From Enterococcus ureilyticus (lineage in GTDB: Bacteria; Bacillota; Bacilli; Lactobacillales; Enterococcaceae), in contig NZ_MIKC01000023.1 of the NCBI RefSeq assembly GCF_001730315.1, forward strand, positions 124,001 to 188,000: a DNA stretch of 64,000 nucleotides, given 5' to 3'. The notes beneath the pieces are model-generated. The model ran no database searches and was not told where the DNA came from. It saw only the letters and a list, made by a program, of their open reading frames with translations. The position numbers and the translations under genes are program-made. This document shows, piece by piece, positions 16,339 through 23,561 of this stretch. Numbering within the stretch: the first letter of the stretch is position 1; each line of letters opens with the position of its first letter.

Positions 16339-16603
16339 GCGTCACCACATCTACTAAAGCCTGATTGGTTTGTTCATATGTTGCACTGATCGATAGAATA
16401 TTATCGGCATCCGTTTTTAAGCTCTGTTCAAATGTGCTCATGATTGATTTTGTCTGTGTAAGAATGGTTGTAATATCTTTTGATGCAGGCCCATCTGAGA
16501 TAGACAAAGACTCGCTACTTCCTGCATAGGGTGTAGCAAATGGCATGACGAAACCACTGGCAATGTTACTAGCTTGTTGCGGATCATTTTTAGTTTCTGA
16601 CAA
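16331..16603 (-). CDS. LXG-associated type VII effector partner, DUF3130/TIGR04197-like (Lap1-type)
   Basis: A roughly 90-residue WXG100-sized helical protein (SETKNDPQQASNIASG, then SMSTFEQSLKTDADNIL-like helices). It fits the TIGR04197/DUF3130 family that forms an export signal with the LXG domain. The start is probably the TTG at 16603, because AGAGGAG lies nine to ten bases upstream. The ATG at 16621, six codons earlier, has no ribosome site in front of it. First gene of the toxin operon. Confidence 0.72.
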   Translation of the reverse strand: MSETKNDPQQASNIASGFVMPFATPYAGSSESLSISDGPASKDITTILTQTKSIMSTFEQSLKTDADNILSISATYEQTNQALVDVVTHG

Positions 16604-17300
16604 GCGATCAACTCCTCTCATAATACAGTATAAATACGTTCATTTTATAGTGTACCACAAGAAGACATCTATTTTTAGCCAAGAATAAAAAGAAGTAGAT
16701 ACAAAGAAAGAACAACAGTTGTCATTGCTCGTATATTCTGGATGGTAGGAATATTCAATCTGTAGATAGAGTGGATAAGCTAACCTTTTTGCTGGAGAGG
16801 ATGGAGGTATAATTGTGAAAGAATTAGTCCATAAAATTAGAAGAGATTCGATGAAAATAGTCAAATGGATAAAAACAAGCAGTTGCTTACCATGTGATAG
16901 CAAAAAATGGTTGGTTGTGACAATACGATAAGCAACTGCTTGATATGCGCAAGTTCTGGTCGCTTGCGCATTTTTTACTCAATACTTGATTTTCCGCTAA
17001 ATCAAGTATTGAGGGGATGGCTATCCTAAGAGTAGAACGGAGCATTTTTTCATTCAATCGGGTTGGAAATTATTTACTGGTTCTGTTTGTTCTGTCCTAT
17101 TTTGTACGCATTGACTCAGCTGCCTTTTTTGATTGAATGACAAATGTCTGGTAGCGATCACTCCCAAGATACCCGATCGTAAACACCAGTTGGTAGAATG
17201 CAAATACGAAAGGAGTCGTATTTGAAAGGAGAGAAAGGTGCTTACGATATATAAAAAGAGCGAAAAAAGACGGCATTAGCTACCAACTAATACCGCGCAA
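16604..17300. other. Gene-poor region with inverted repeats upstream of the toxin operon
   Basis: No convincing protein gene. It must contain the toxin-operon promoter (possible TATACT or TATAAA near 16625-16650 on the minus strand; no good -35 seen). Several inverted repeats are visible: AAGCAGTTGCTTA/TAAGCAACTGCTT (16877-16945), ATGCGCAAG/CTTGCGCAT with T6 (about 16945-16976), AATACTTGATTT/AAATCAAGTATT (about 16981-17010), TCATTCAATC/GATTGAATGA (about 17051-17140) and AAATACGA/TCGTATTT (about 17201-17225). Their purpose is unknown. Confidence 0.5.
16945..16976 (+). terminator. Strong hairpin with T tract
   Basis: ATGCGCAAG and CTTGCGCAT arms around a 9-base loop, followed by TTTTTT on the plus strand. 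It looks like a rho-independent terminator but no gene reads into it, which suggests an unannotated plus-strand RNA or a decayed gene. Confidence 0.5.
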
Positions 17301-17379
17301 AAGTGCAACAAATAACCATCAACTGCTTCAACCTACACAAGAATTGTAAAAAACACTAGTATTTCTTACAAAAATTGAG

Positions 17380-17497
17380 TAAAATAAAAGAGTTGATATG
17401 AAAATATTGACTTCGGCAACTTATATTATTAGTTTTGGCTGATAATATGAGGCTCTGTATTTGGGTTACCGCCCTTGTACAGAGTGCCTTTTTATTT
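17380..17497 (+). ncRNA. Structured small RNA candidate R1 (tandem unit 1)
   Basis: Likely transcript about 17392-17497. A -10-like TAAAAT (17380-17385) places the start exactly at hairpin A (GTTGATAT-GAAA-ATATTGAC, 17392-17411). Then come GGCAAC, hairpin B (ATATTATTAG-TTTTGG-CTGATAATAT, 17423-17448), and terminator hairpin C with loop TTACCG and end GTGCC plus T5. The -35 is poor. A 14-codon ATG frame (17398-17442) lies inside the hairpins with no ribosome site and is probably not translated. Paired changes relative to R2 support the fold. Confidence 0.55.
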
Positions 17498-17615
17498 TGT
17501 TTTTCGCTCTAATTACCTGATGTTAAACACAAAAAAATGATATTAGTCAGCTACTAATACCATGAAGCGTTCGTTAAATAACCATCCACTAACAGTACTA
17601 AGTAATTAAAAAAGA

Positions 17616-17645
17616 TTGGAAATCTCTTCTTACTTTTAGTACAAT
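17616..17645 (+). promoter_or_regulatory. Promoter of small RNA R2
   Basis: TTGGAA (17616-17621), 18-base spacer, TACAAT (17640-17645). The expected start, near 17652, coincides with the first base pair of hairpin A. Confidence 0.6.
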
Positions 17646-17649
17646 AAGG

Positions 17650-17757
17650 TTAGTCAATGAAATCTATTGACGAGGCAACTTGTATTATTAGTTTTGGCTG
17701 ATAATACAGGGCTCTGTTTTGAAGATTACCGTCTTCTGACAGGGCGCCTTTTTTATT
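17650..17757 (+). ncRNA. Structured small RNA candidate R2 (tandem unit 2)
   Basis: About 105 nt. Hairpin A is GTCAAT/ATTGAC (17653-17671), followed by GA-GGCAAC. Hairpin B (GTATTATTAG-TTTTGG-CTGATAATAC, 17682-17707) has the same loop as R1 but a G-C pair in place of A-T at its base. Hairpin C keeps the TTACCG loop while its inner stem is GAAGA/TCTTC instead of GGG/CCC, and it ends GCGCC plus T6. The promoter is good. Covariation between R1 and R2 is what convinces me this is an RNA gene rather than decayed coding sequence. Confidence 0.6.
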
Positions 17758-17764
17758 TTATGTT

Positions 17765-18080
17765 GTAAATTTATTCTAACCTAAAGATATCGGAAGAGTC
17801 AATAGTATCGTGGGAAAGAATTTGAATTGTCGAATGAGTCCTGAAAAACGGACAAATTTGATAAAAGTATGGGATTTTTTGAATTTTACTTGCGTTGGTG
17901 AACAACGCTAAAATAAAGGTTCCTCTCTTTTCATCCCATTACTATCCACGTGACTTCAAGCCGTTTGCTTTTACTTATTTTTCTAAATTGTCTTGCTTGG
18001 CTTTTATACGATGATCCAATTCTTTCACCCGAACTTTCCTACGTTTATTGATTGGTATCTTCTCCTTCCAACTACAAACG
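17765..18080. other. Intergenic, nothing recognised
   Basis: No protein gene with a ribosome site, no tRNA and no clear repeat. It separates the tandem plus-strand RNAs from the minus-strand RNA candidate. Confidence 0.4.
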
Positions 18081-18083
18081 AGT

Positions 18084-18190
18084 AAAAAAAGGCGCTTCAT
18101 CCACTGGTAAAATCCAGTAAATGAAGCCCCAAATAGGGAGAACAACCTATTTATCCAAATTGCCTGATTACTAGTACCGCAGCACTAGCT
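18084..18190 (-). ncRNA. Structured small RNA candidate R3, minus-strand relative
   Basis: On the minus strand: hairpin A (CTAGT/ACTAG, 18171-18188), linker GGCAATTTG, hairpin B (AAATAGG/CCTATTT, 18131-18152), GGGGCTTCAT, then hairpin C (GCTTCAT-tt-ACTGG with CCAGT-gg-ATGAAGC) ending GCGCC plus T7. Order, linker, GGCT and the G-Y-GCC-T end match R1 and R2, while the stem sequences differ completely. No clean promoter was found immediately upstream. It could also act as the terminator region of ymdB. Confidence 0.45.
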
Positions 18191-18309
18191 TCTTTGTTGT
18201 TCCTGATTTTATATGAAATTTCTGTCATTTTTTTAGAAGCTTACGGTGGTTTGTTCATCCTTCCAACGATAGAGCCGCTACTCCTTATCGTTCGTTAAAT
18301 ATCTCCGGT

Positions 18310-19107
18310 TTATTCTTCAAACGGACGATCATCACTGATTTGGATCGGTTCGATCTTTTTGGCTTGACCTGTTTGATCATCAATATCAATCACACAAGCA
18401 GACAACAAGCTCCGACCTTCCTCAACGACTTCAAAACGTTTCGGCAACGCTGTTCTGAATTTCTCAATGATTGGTCCACGCTTCATGCCTAAAATACCGT
18501 CATACGGTCCAGTCATCCCAACATCACTTAAAAAAGCTGTCCCTGCTGGTAAAATTCGCGCATCATTGGTTTGCACATGCGTGTGGGTCCCCACAACAGC
18601 ACTGACCTTCCCATCTAAAAACCATCCCATCGCTTGCTTTTCACTAGTGGTTTCTCCATGAAAATCAACAAAAATCAATGGTGTCCTTTTGCGAGCTTCT
18701 GTAATCAATTCTTCTGCTTTGCGAAATGGATCATCTATATCTGCCATGAAAACACGCGCTTGCATATTTATGACTGCTAACTCTAATTGATTGACTTTGA
18801 CAAATACCATCCCTTGGCCAGGTGTTCCTTCTGGAAAATTCGCTGGACGGATCATTTTTTTGGCATCCTCGATAAAGTCAAAGATATCTTTATTATCCCA
18901 GGTATGATTTCCCAAAGTGACGACGTCTACACCGTCTTGTAGAAATTTCTTATAGATCTTACCTGTGATCCCTCGACCTGCGGCTGCATTCTCACCATTC
19001 AAAATCGTTACCTGCGGACGATATTTTTTCTTTAGTTTTGGTAAATACGTGCTGATCGTGTCACGTCCTAGTGAACCGACGACATCTCCTATAAATAATA
19101 TACGCAA
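18310..19107 (-). CDS. ymdB: YmdB family metallophosphoesterase (2',3'-cyclic nucleotide phosphodiesterase)
   Basis: A 265-residue cytoplasmic enzyme of the TIGR00282 family. The metal-binding motifs are intact: FIGDVVG near residue 5, LNGENAA near 37, GNHTWD near 66, VDFHGETTSEK near 150 and GTHTHVQT near 175. Bacillus YmdB hydrolyses 2',3'-cAMP and influences biofilm and motility programmes. Its normal neighbour rny lies 12 kb away here, separated by a PTS, ABC and oppA insertion. The R3 RNA candidate lies just downstream. Confidence 0.92.
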   Translation of the reverse strand: MRILFIGDVVGSLGRDTISTYLPKLKKKYRPQVTILNGENAAAGRGITGKIYKKFLQDGVDVVTLGNHTWDNKDIFDFIEDAKKMIRPANFPEGTPGQGMVFVKVNQLELAVINMQARVFMADIDDPFRKAEELITEARKRTPLIFVDFHGETTSEKQAMGWFLDGKVSAVVGTHTHVQTNDARILPAGTAFLSDVGMTGPYDGILGMKRGPIIEKFRTALPKRFEVVEEGRSLLSACVIDIDDQTGQAKKIEPIQISDDRPFEE

Positions 19108-19109
19108 AA

Positions 19110-19717
19110 AACTTCCTCTTCTCTTTTAATTTCTATCGTTATTATAGAGGTTTTTGGCAAGGAAAGGAAGAGGCGGGCATTGATCCTAACGTGGAAAAGT
19201 TAAAAACAGTAAGAGCAAGTACTAATATTTTTTGCAAATATAACTAAAACAGTCTTTTTATTTAGCCGATTTTAACAGCTCCGGCGCTAGCTTTACACTT
19301 CATTTCATTTTTTTACTAAAATAGTACAAGAAATATCCTTCATTTTTAACAAATAGTCGAATAATATGTTTGTAAACATTGAAATATCTGATATTATATA
19401 TTAAGTAGCATTTATTGTCCCCAACAAGTCTTTTCTATTAGACAATCTGTTAGAAGAAAACAGTTTTTGCAACCTTAGTATGAGCATATGTGACTTGAAT
19501 GAAACGACTCCTAGCAATCATAAAATTTGGGGAAGTTATTCATGCTAGAAGTCGATTAGGAAAGAAAGCAATTTCTTTCGGTGCAGCTTAATGCTACGTA
19601 CTAAATATAACACAAAAAGAGCGTTTTAGTATATATTTTATAATTAAATTTTACTGTTTTTATTTTACGCTCACTATTTATTACCAAAAATAACGATAAA
19701 AAAGAGAGGAGCATTCT
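19110..19717. other. Long AT-rich intergenic region
   Basis: About 600 bases with no credible protein gene. It must hold the ymdB promoter (minus) and the promoter of the small HTH gene (plus). An imperfect inverted repeat TTCTA-n-TAGAA is seen near 19432-19456. Nothing else recognised. Confidence 0.4.
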
Positions 19718-19927
19718 ATGAAAAAAACAATCAAAAACAAAAATAATTTACAAGAAACTAGAACCAGTCAAGAGCTAACTCAAGAGGAGCTTGCGAATAA
19801 AGTAAATGTTTCGATCCAAACGATTCAAAGTATAGAAAAGGGAAAATACAAACCTTCTGATTCTCTAGCGCTTAATATTGCTACTTCGTTGGGGAAGAAA
19901 GTGACAGATATTTTTAATGAGAATTAA
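19718..19927 (+). CDS. Cro/CI-family HTH regulator
   Basis: A 69-residue protein that is essentially one helix-turn-helix domain: SQELTQEELANKVNVSIQTI (helices 2 and 3) followed by SIEKGKYKPSDSLALNIATS. It resembles the YozG-type small XRE regulators common in Enterococcus and Bacillus. AGAGGAG lies six bases before the ATG. It stands alone, convergent with the beta-glucosidase gene, and shares a bidirectional terminator with it. Target unknown. Confidence 0.8.
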   Translation: MKKTIKNKNNLQETRTSQELTQEELANKVNVSIQTIQSIEKGKYKPSDSLALNIATSLGKKVTDIFNEN

Positions 19928-19983
19928 CCGGGAGATTCTCAGCTATAGAGTGACCTTGTCTATTAAAGAATACCCGCTAACTC

Positions 19984-20032
19984 AAAAAAACAGATCAGAT
20001 TCTCCCCCAAATAGAATCTGATCTGTTTTTTT
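19984..20032. terminator. Perfect bidirectional terminator
   Basis: CAGATCAGATTCT and AGAATCTGATCTG arms flanked by seven A and seven T form a perfect inverted repeat between two convergent genes. Confidence 0.85.
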
Positions 20033-20040
20033 ATTTATAG

Positions 20041-21456
20041 TTACAACACTTTTCCATTACTCCTAATAACTCCTTGATACCAATAAAAACTGTCTTTTCG
20101 ATGTCTAGTCAATTCTCTAAGCGCAGTATCCGTCCGATCCACATAAACAAATCCATACCGTTTTCTAAAACCACTTGTGGTACTAACCAAGTCAATAAAT
20201 GACCACGGACAGAAACCAAAAATCTCTATCCCATCTTGAACAATTGCGAAACAAACTTGTTCTACATGCTTTTTCAAATAATCACTGCGATAAGTATCAT
20301 GGATTTTTTTCTCTTCAGTCAGTGTATCAATTGCGCCCACCCCATTTTCTGTAATCAGCAGTGGTAGTTGATACCGTTGATAAATACGATTCAAGGTAAC
20401 GCGCAAGCCGATCGGATCAATTTCCCAATCCCAATCATTCCGCTCTAAATACGGATTACTACATCCTTTATAAACTCCCTCAACCACTTCTTTTTCAGTT
20501 GTTCCCGCCTGACCGTCTTTATTGATTACAAGCTCTTTTGTACGGTCTTGTTCCGTTACATGCTCAACCGTTTTACTATCATAATAATTGATCCCTAGAA
20601 AATCACATTTTCCTTCTTTGATCAGTGTTAGATCTCCTGCTTCAATAGTTGGCAAACAATCATTTCCCCGCATATATGCTTGCATAGTAGGTAAATAGCG
20701 GCCGTTGCAATACAACTCTAAAAAGAAGGTATTTCGTAATTCTTCGGCTTTTTCAGCAGCTAGTATATCTTTTGGATCACAGGTCTTAGGATAGATCGGT
20801 GAGATTCCCAGCGCCGGACCAATTTTGGCATTTGGTAAAAGCTCATGACATAGTTTAACCGCACTCGCATGCGCCAACGTCATGATGTGATTCATTTCAT
20901 ACTTTTGTTTCAGCTTGGATTGATCACTATTTTCAGTAAATGAAATCAAGTAAGGGAGTAAAAACATATTACTTTGCTCATTGATCGTCAACCAATAGTT
21001 GACCCGATCACCAAATAATTCAAATAATACACGACAATACTCAATAAAATCTGGAATAATTTTTCTTGAACTAAATCCACCATACTCCTTTTGTAAAACA
21101 ACTGGTAAATCAAAGTGGTAAATTGTTACAATCGGTTCAATTTGATTGTTAACTAATTCATCGATCAATTCATTATAAAAATCGACCCCCGCTTGATTCA
21201 CCTGTCCTCTCCCATTCGGTAAAATCCTAGTCCAAGCAATACTAAAGCGATAGGCTTTCAATCCCAGTTCTTTCATCAAACTGACATCTTCCTTAAAGCG
21301 ATGATAGTGATCACTGGCAATACTCGTATCTGCATATTCAGGAGCGATACTTTCATCGACGACAGATAGGCTTTTCCCCTCTTCTAAATAAGCTCCTTCT
21401 ACTTGATAAGCAGCCGTGGATGCTCCCCATAAAAATTTTTCTGGAAATGAAGGCAT
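20041..21456 (-). CDS. 6-phospho-beta-glucosidase, GH1
   Basis: A 471-residue glycoside hydrolase family 1 enzyme. The N-terminal signature FLWGASTAAYQVEGAY, the acid/base region TINEQSN near residue 160 (NEQ rather than NEP) and the nucleophile region LLITENGVG are visible. It is predicted to hydrolyse phosphorylated beta-glucosides delivered by the adjoining PTS. Start chosen at MPSFPEK because GGAGG lies eight bases upstream; the longer frame has no such site. It is last in the IIB-IIC-IIA-bgl operon. Confidence 0.9.
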   Translation of the reverse strand: MPSFPEKFLWGASTAAYQVEGAYLEEGKSLSVVDESIAPEYADTSIASDHYHRFKEDVSLMKELGLKAYRFSIAWTRILPNGRGQVNQAGVDFYNELIDELVNNQIEPIVTIYHFDLPVVLQKEYGGFSSRKIIPDFIEYCRVLFELFGDRVNYWLTINEQSNMFLLPYLISFTENSDQSKLKQKYEMNHIMTLAHASAVKLCHELLPNAKIGPALGISPIYPKTCDPKDILAAEKAEELRNTFFLELYCNGRYLPTMQAYMRGNDCLPTIEAGDLTLIKEGKCDFLGINYYDSKTVEHVTEQDRTKELVINKDGQAGTTEKEVVEGVYKGCSNPYLERNDWDWEIDPIGLRVTLNRIYQRYQLPLLITENGVGAIDTLTEEKKIHDTYRSDYLKKHVEQVCFAIVQDGIEIFGFCPWSFIDLVSTTSGFRKRYGFVYVDRTDTALRELTRHRKDSFYWYQGVIRSNGKVL

Positions 21457-21460
21457 CTTC

Positions 21461-21784
21461 TTAACCTCCAATTTTACTGATTTTATAGTATAGTTTAAAC
21501 AATTGTTTTGCGATGTTATATTCACTTAAAATGGTCATCAAGGTATCTTGTGCATGGGTAAAGAGTAAATTGATGTCGACAGGATTTTCCATACTGTATT
21601 GTACGACTTTCGTTTGAGCATTATGGGCTAGATTTAATTCTTTTTTTGCGTCTTTCAGCTGCGCTTCCCCTTCCACAAAGAAATCTTCATCCATTTTTTC
21701 TAATGCTTCTTTGATCAAATTACGCCCATTTCCGGCATGTAAGATCATTTGCATCGCTACTTCATTTATTTCATCTTGTGTCAT
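21461..21784 (-). CDS. PTS lactose/cellobiose-type EIIA
   Basis: A 107-residue all-helical EIIA of the Lac/cellobiose family. The likely phosphorylated histidine is in LAHNAQTKVV, and LLFTHAQDTLM carries the trimer-interface Asp. It transfers phosphate from HPr to the separate IIB. The ATG overlaps the context of the IIC stop (one-base gap), so the proteins are translationally coupled. Confidence 0.92.
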   Translation of the reverse strand: MTQDEINEVAMQMILHAGNGRNLIKEALEKMDEDFFVEGEAQLKDAKKELNLAHNAQTKVVQYSMENPVDINLLFTHAQDTLMTILSEYNIAKQLFKLYYKISKIGG

Positions 21785-21785
21785 C

Positions 21786-23027
21786 CTAAGATTCCTCCAC
21801 TTTCAGCAATTCTTCTTTATAAATTTGATTGTCATATACTTTCAAAAATGGATAGTAAATAACTCCTGTTGCAGCCAAAGAAACCGTTAACAAAATTAAT
21901 CCGTTCAGATCTCCATTGATCAACCAAGTTTGAATCCCTACTGGTAAATACCATAAGGCAAATGGTTTTGTCGGAATACTGACCCAACCAAATTGGAAAG
22001 ACAGGTACGTGATTGCCGGCACGACAATTCCTGAAATCCACATTGGAACCATCAGCATAGGATTAAAAACGATTGGTGCACCGTAGACTAACGGCTCGTT
22101 AATATTACATAGTGACGGAATAATCGATGATCTTCCAATTGCCCGTAATCGCTTTGATTTTGTAAATAGCATGAATACCGAGAGCATCAAGGTAGAACCT
22201 GCCCCACCGATCCAAACCCAGCCTTGTAACGTTTCATTCGTTAAAATCAATGATGGATCAATTCCTCGTGCTAGATCCGCTGCATTTTGCCCAACTGCTT
22301 GTAGTCCGATCGGTACATACAAAGGCTCCAAGACCCAACTGCTAATACCAAATGAATACAGAAAGGCTTGAATAAACATGATCAACACAAATCCCCAGAA
22401 GCTTTGAGACATATTGACTAGCGGTGATAAAACCCAATAAATCCCTTCATATAGATTGATATTAAAAATGAACATTGCCACCCAACCGATTCCCAAAATC
22501 AAAAATGTTGGCGCAATACTATCAAATCCTTCAACCAAAAATGGCGGCATGATAGTATCTTCTTTAAATAAACTAAATTTAGAAAACTTATCCATCACAA
22601 ATGCTACAAACAATCCCCCAACAATTGCTGCAAACATCCCCCCAGAACCTAATTTAGCAAATTCAATGATAATCTCACCCTCATCGTTAAATGTTGGAAA
22701 CACCAGCATTAAGAAAAACGCGATCCCAATCATTCCGGCTTGTTTCTTTAACTTATGTTTCTTTTTTTTCTCCAAAAGTAGATAGGGAATAAAAAAAGCA
22801 ACAAATATAGAAGCTAAGCCGAAACTAAAACTGCTAATTGGCCAAATATCTGGAAAACCTGGAATATATTCTTCAAAAATGGCAAAAATTGTTACTAATG
22901 AGCCGACTAAAATCATCGGCATCACCGTTGTCATTGCTTCTTGAATTGCACCAATCCAAGGATTTTTCGTAATCTTATTCGCTTTCGGTGCAAAGACATT
23001 CGTCATCCAATCAATAATCTTTTTCAT
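21786..23027 (-). CDS. PTS cellobiose/diacetylchitobiose-type EIIC permease
   Basis: A 413-residue membrane permease with about ten hydrophobic segments and the ICEs-type INEPLVYGAPIVFNP motif near residue 310 that binds sugar. It begins MKKIIDWMTNVFAPKANK with a ribosome site GGTGGGAG. It forms the transport unit with the flanking IIB and IIA. Family members carry cellobiose, chitobiose or other beta-glucosides, and the exact sugar cannot be told. Confidence 0.92.
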   Translation of the reverse strand: MKKIIDWMTNVFAPKANKITKNPWIGAIQEAMTTVMPMILVGSLVTIFAIFEEYIPGFPDIWPISSFSFGLASIFVAFFIPYLLLEKKKKHKLKKQAGMIGIAFFLMLVFPTFNDEGEIIIEFAKLGSGGMFAAIVGGLFVAFVMDKFSKFSLFKEDTIMPPFLVEGFDSIAPTFLILGIGWVAMFIFNINLYEGIYWVLSPLVNMSQSFWGFVLIMFIQAFLYSFGISSWVLEPLYVPIGLQAVGQNAADLARGIDPSLILTNETLQGWVWIGGAGSTLMLSVFMLFTKSKRLRAIGRSSIIPSLCNINEPLVYGAPIVFNPMLMVPMWISGIVVPAITYLSFQFGWVSIPTKPFALWYLPVGIQTWLINGDLNGLILLTVSLAATGVIYYPFLKVYDNQIYKEELLKVEES

Positions 23028-23051
23028 TTTTCTCCCACCTAATAGTTTAGT

Positions 23052-23369
23052 CTATTTCGCTATCAAAGATAAGGCGAAATTCAGTGTTCCTTCGCCATCT
23101 AGCGCCCCATAATAAGCATCTGGAATAAAATCATACGGAATTGAATCAAATTCACTCATCGTTTCTTTTAACTCCGATTCCATATAACGCAAATGCGGTC
23201 CAAACAATACTACATCTTTTTCGTCGATATAATCTTCGATTTCAGAATCGCCCACGGCCTCTACTGTAACCAGCAGTCCCTGTGTCTTCGCACTTTTTTT
23301 CATACTTTGCGCTAAAAAGCCACTAGATGCTCCGCCACCACAGACTAATAAAATATTTTTCTTTGTCAT
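23052..23369 (-). CDS. PTS cellobiose-type EIIB
   Basis: A 105-residue cytoplasmic EIIB with the active-site cysteine in ILLVCGGGASSGFLAQSM near residue 10. It accepts phosphate from IIA and passes it to the sugar entering through IIC. First gene of the operon, preceded by AGGAGG. The cre-like dyad and divergent activator gene lie upstream. Confidence 0.92.
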   Translation of the reverse strand: MTKKNILLVCGGGASSGFLAQSMKKSAKTQGLLVTVEAVGDSEIEDYIDEKDVVLFGPHLRYMESELKETMSEFDSIPYDFIPDAYYGALDGEGTLNFALSLIAK

Positions 23370-23437
23370 CCTATTTTCCTCCTTCTGTACTTCACACCCA
23401 AATTATCGCGATTTTGTCACAGGAACACAAGCCAACT

Positions 23438-23468
23438 TTTTTCACTGGTAAACGCTTACGGTGAAAAA
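23438..23468. promoter_or_regulatory. cre-like site inside a long dyad
   Basis: TTTTTCAC and GTGAAAAA arms enclose TGGTAAACGCTTACG, whose centre resembles a catabolite-responsive element (TGWAANCGNTNWCA). It lies in the divergent region between the PTS IIB gene and the activator gene, so CcpA and/or the activator may bind here. Confidence 0.5.
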
Positions 23469-23561
23469 GGTTGATTTGTGGCTTTTAGTCTAAAACTATA
23501 TAATGAAGCCAATCATTAACAAGATATATGTATCTTGAAATAGACAGTGGAGGGGCATGAA

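Noticed and set aside
16640-16903. 87-codon minus-strand frame upstream of the toxin operon
   Set aside because: No ribosome site, unusual composition, and it covers inverted repeats; treated as non-coding.
17218-17290. Short GTG frame (MLTIYKKSEKRRH) after AAAGGAG
   Set aside because: Only 13 codons, not hydrophobic like known Fst/type I toxins, and no second copy before R2.
17280-17300. Possible T-box fragment (TACCGCG near 17300)
   Set aside because: No AGGGTGG-type antiterminator context and no downstream amino-acid gene.
17398-17701. Two 14-codon ATG frames (MKILTSATYIISFG and MKSIDEATCIISFG) in R1 and R2
   Set aside because: No ribosome site is possible because the inferred transcripts start only a few bases before each ATG, and the peptide similarity follows from conserved RNA hairpins. 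A leader peptide cannot be fully excluded.
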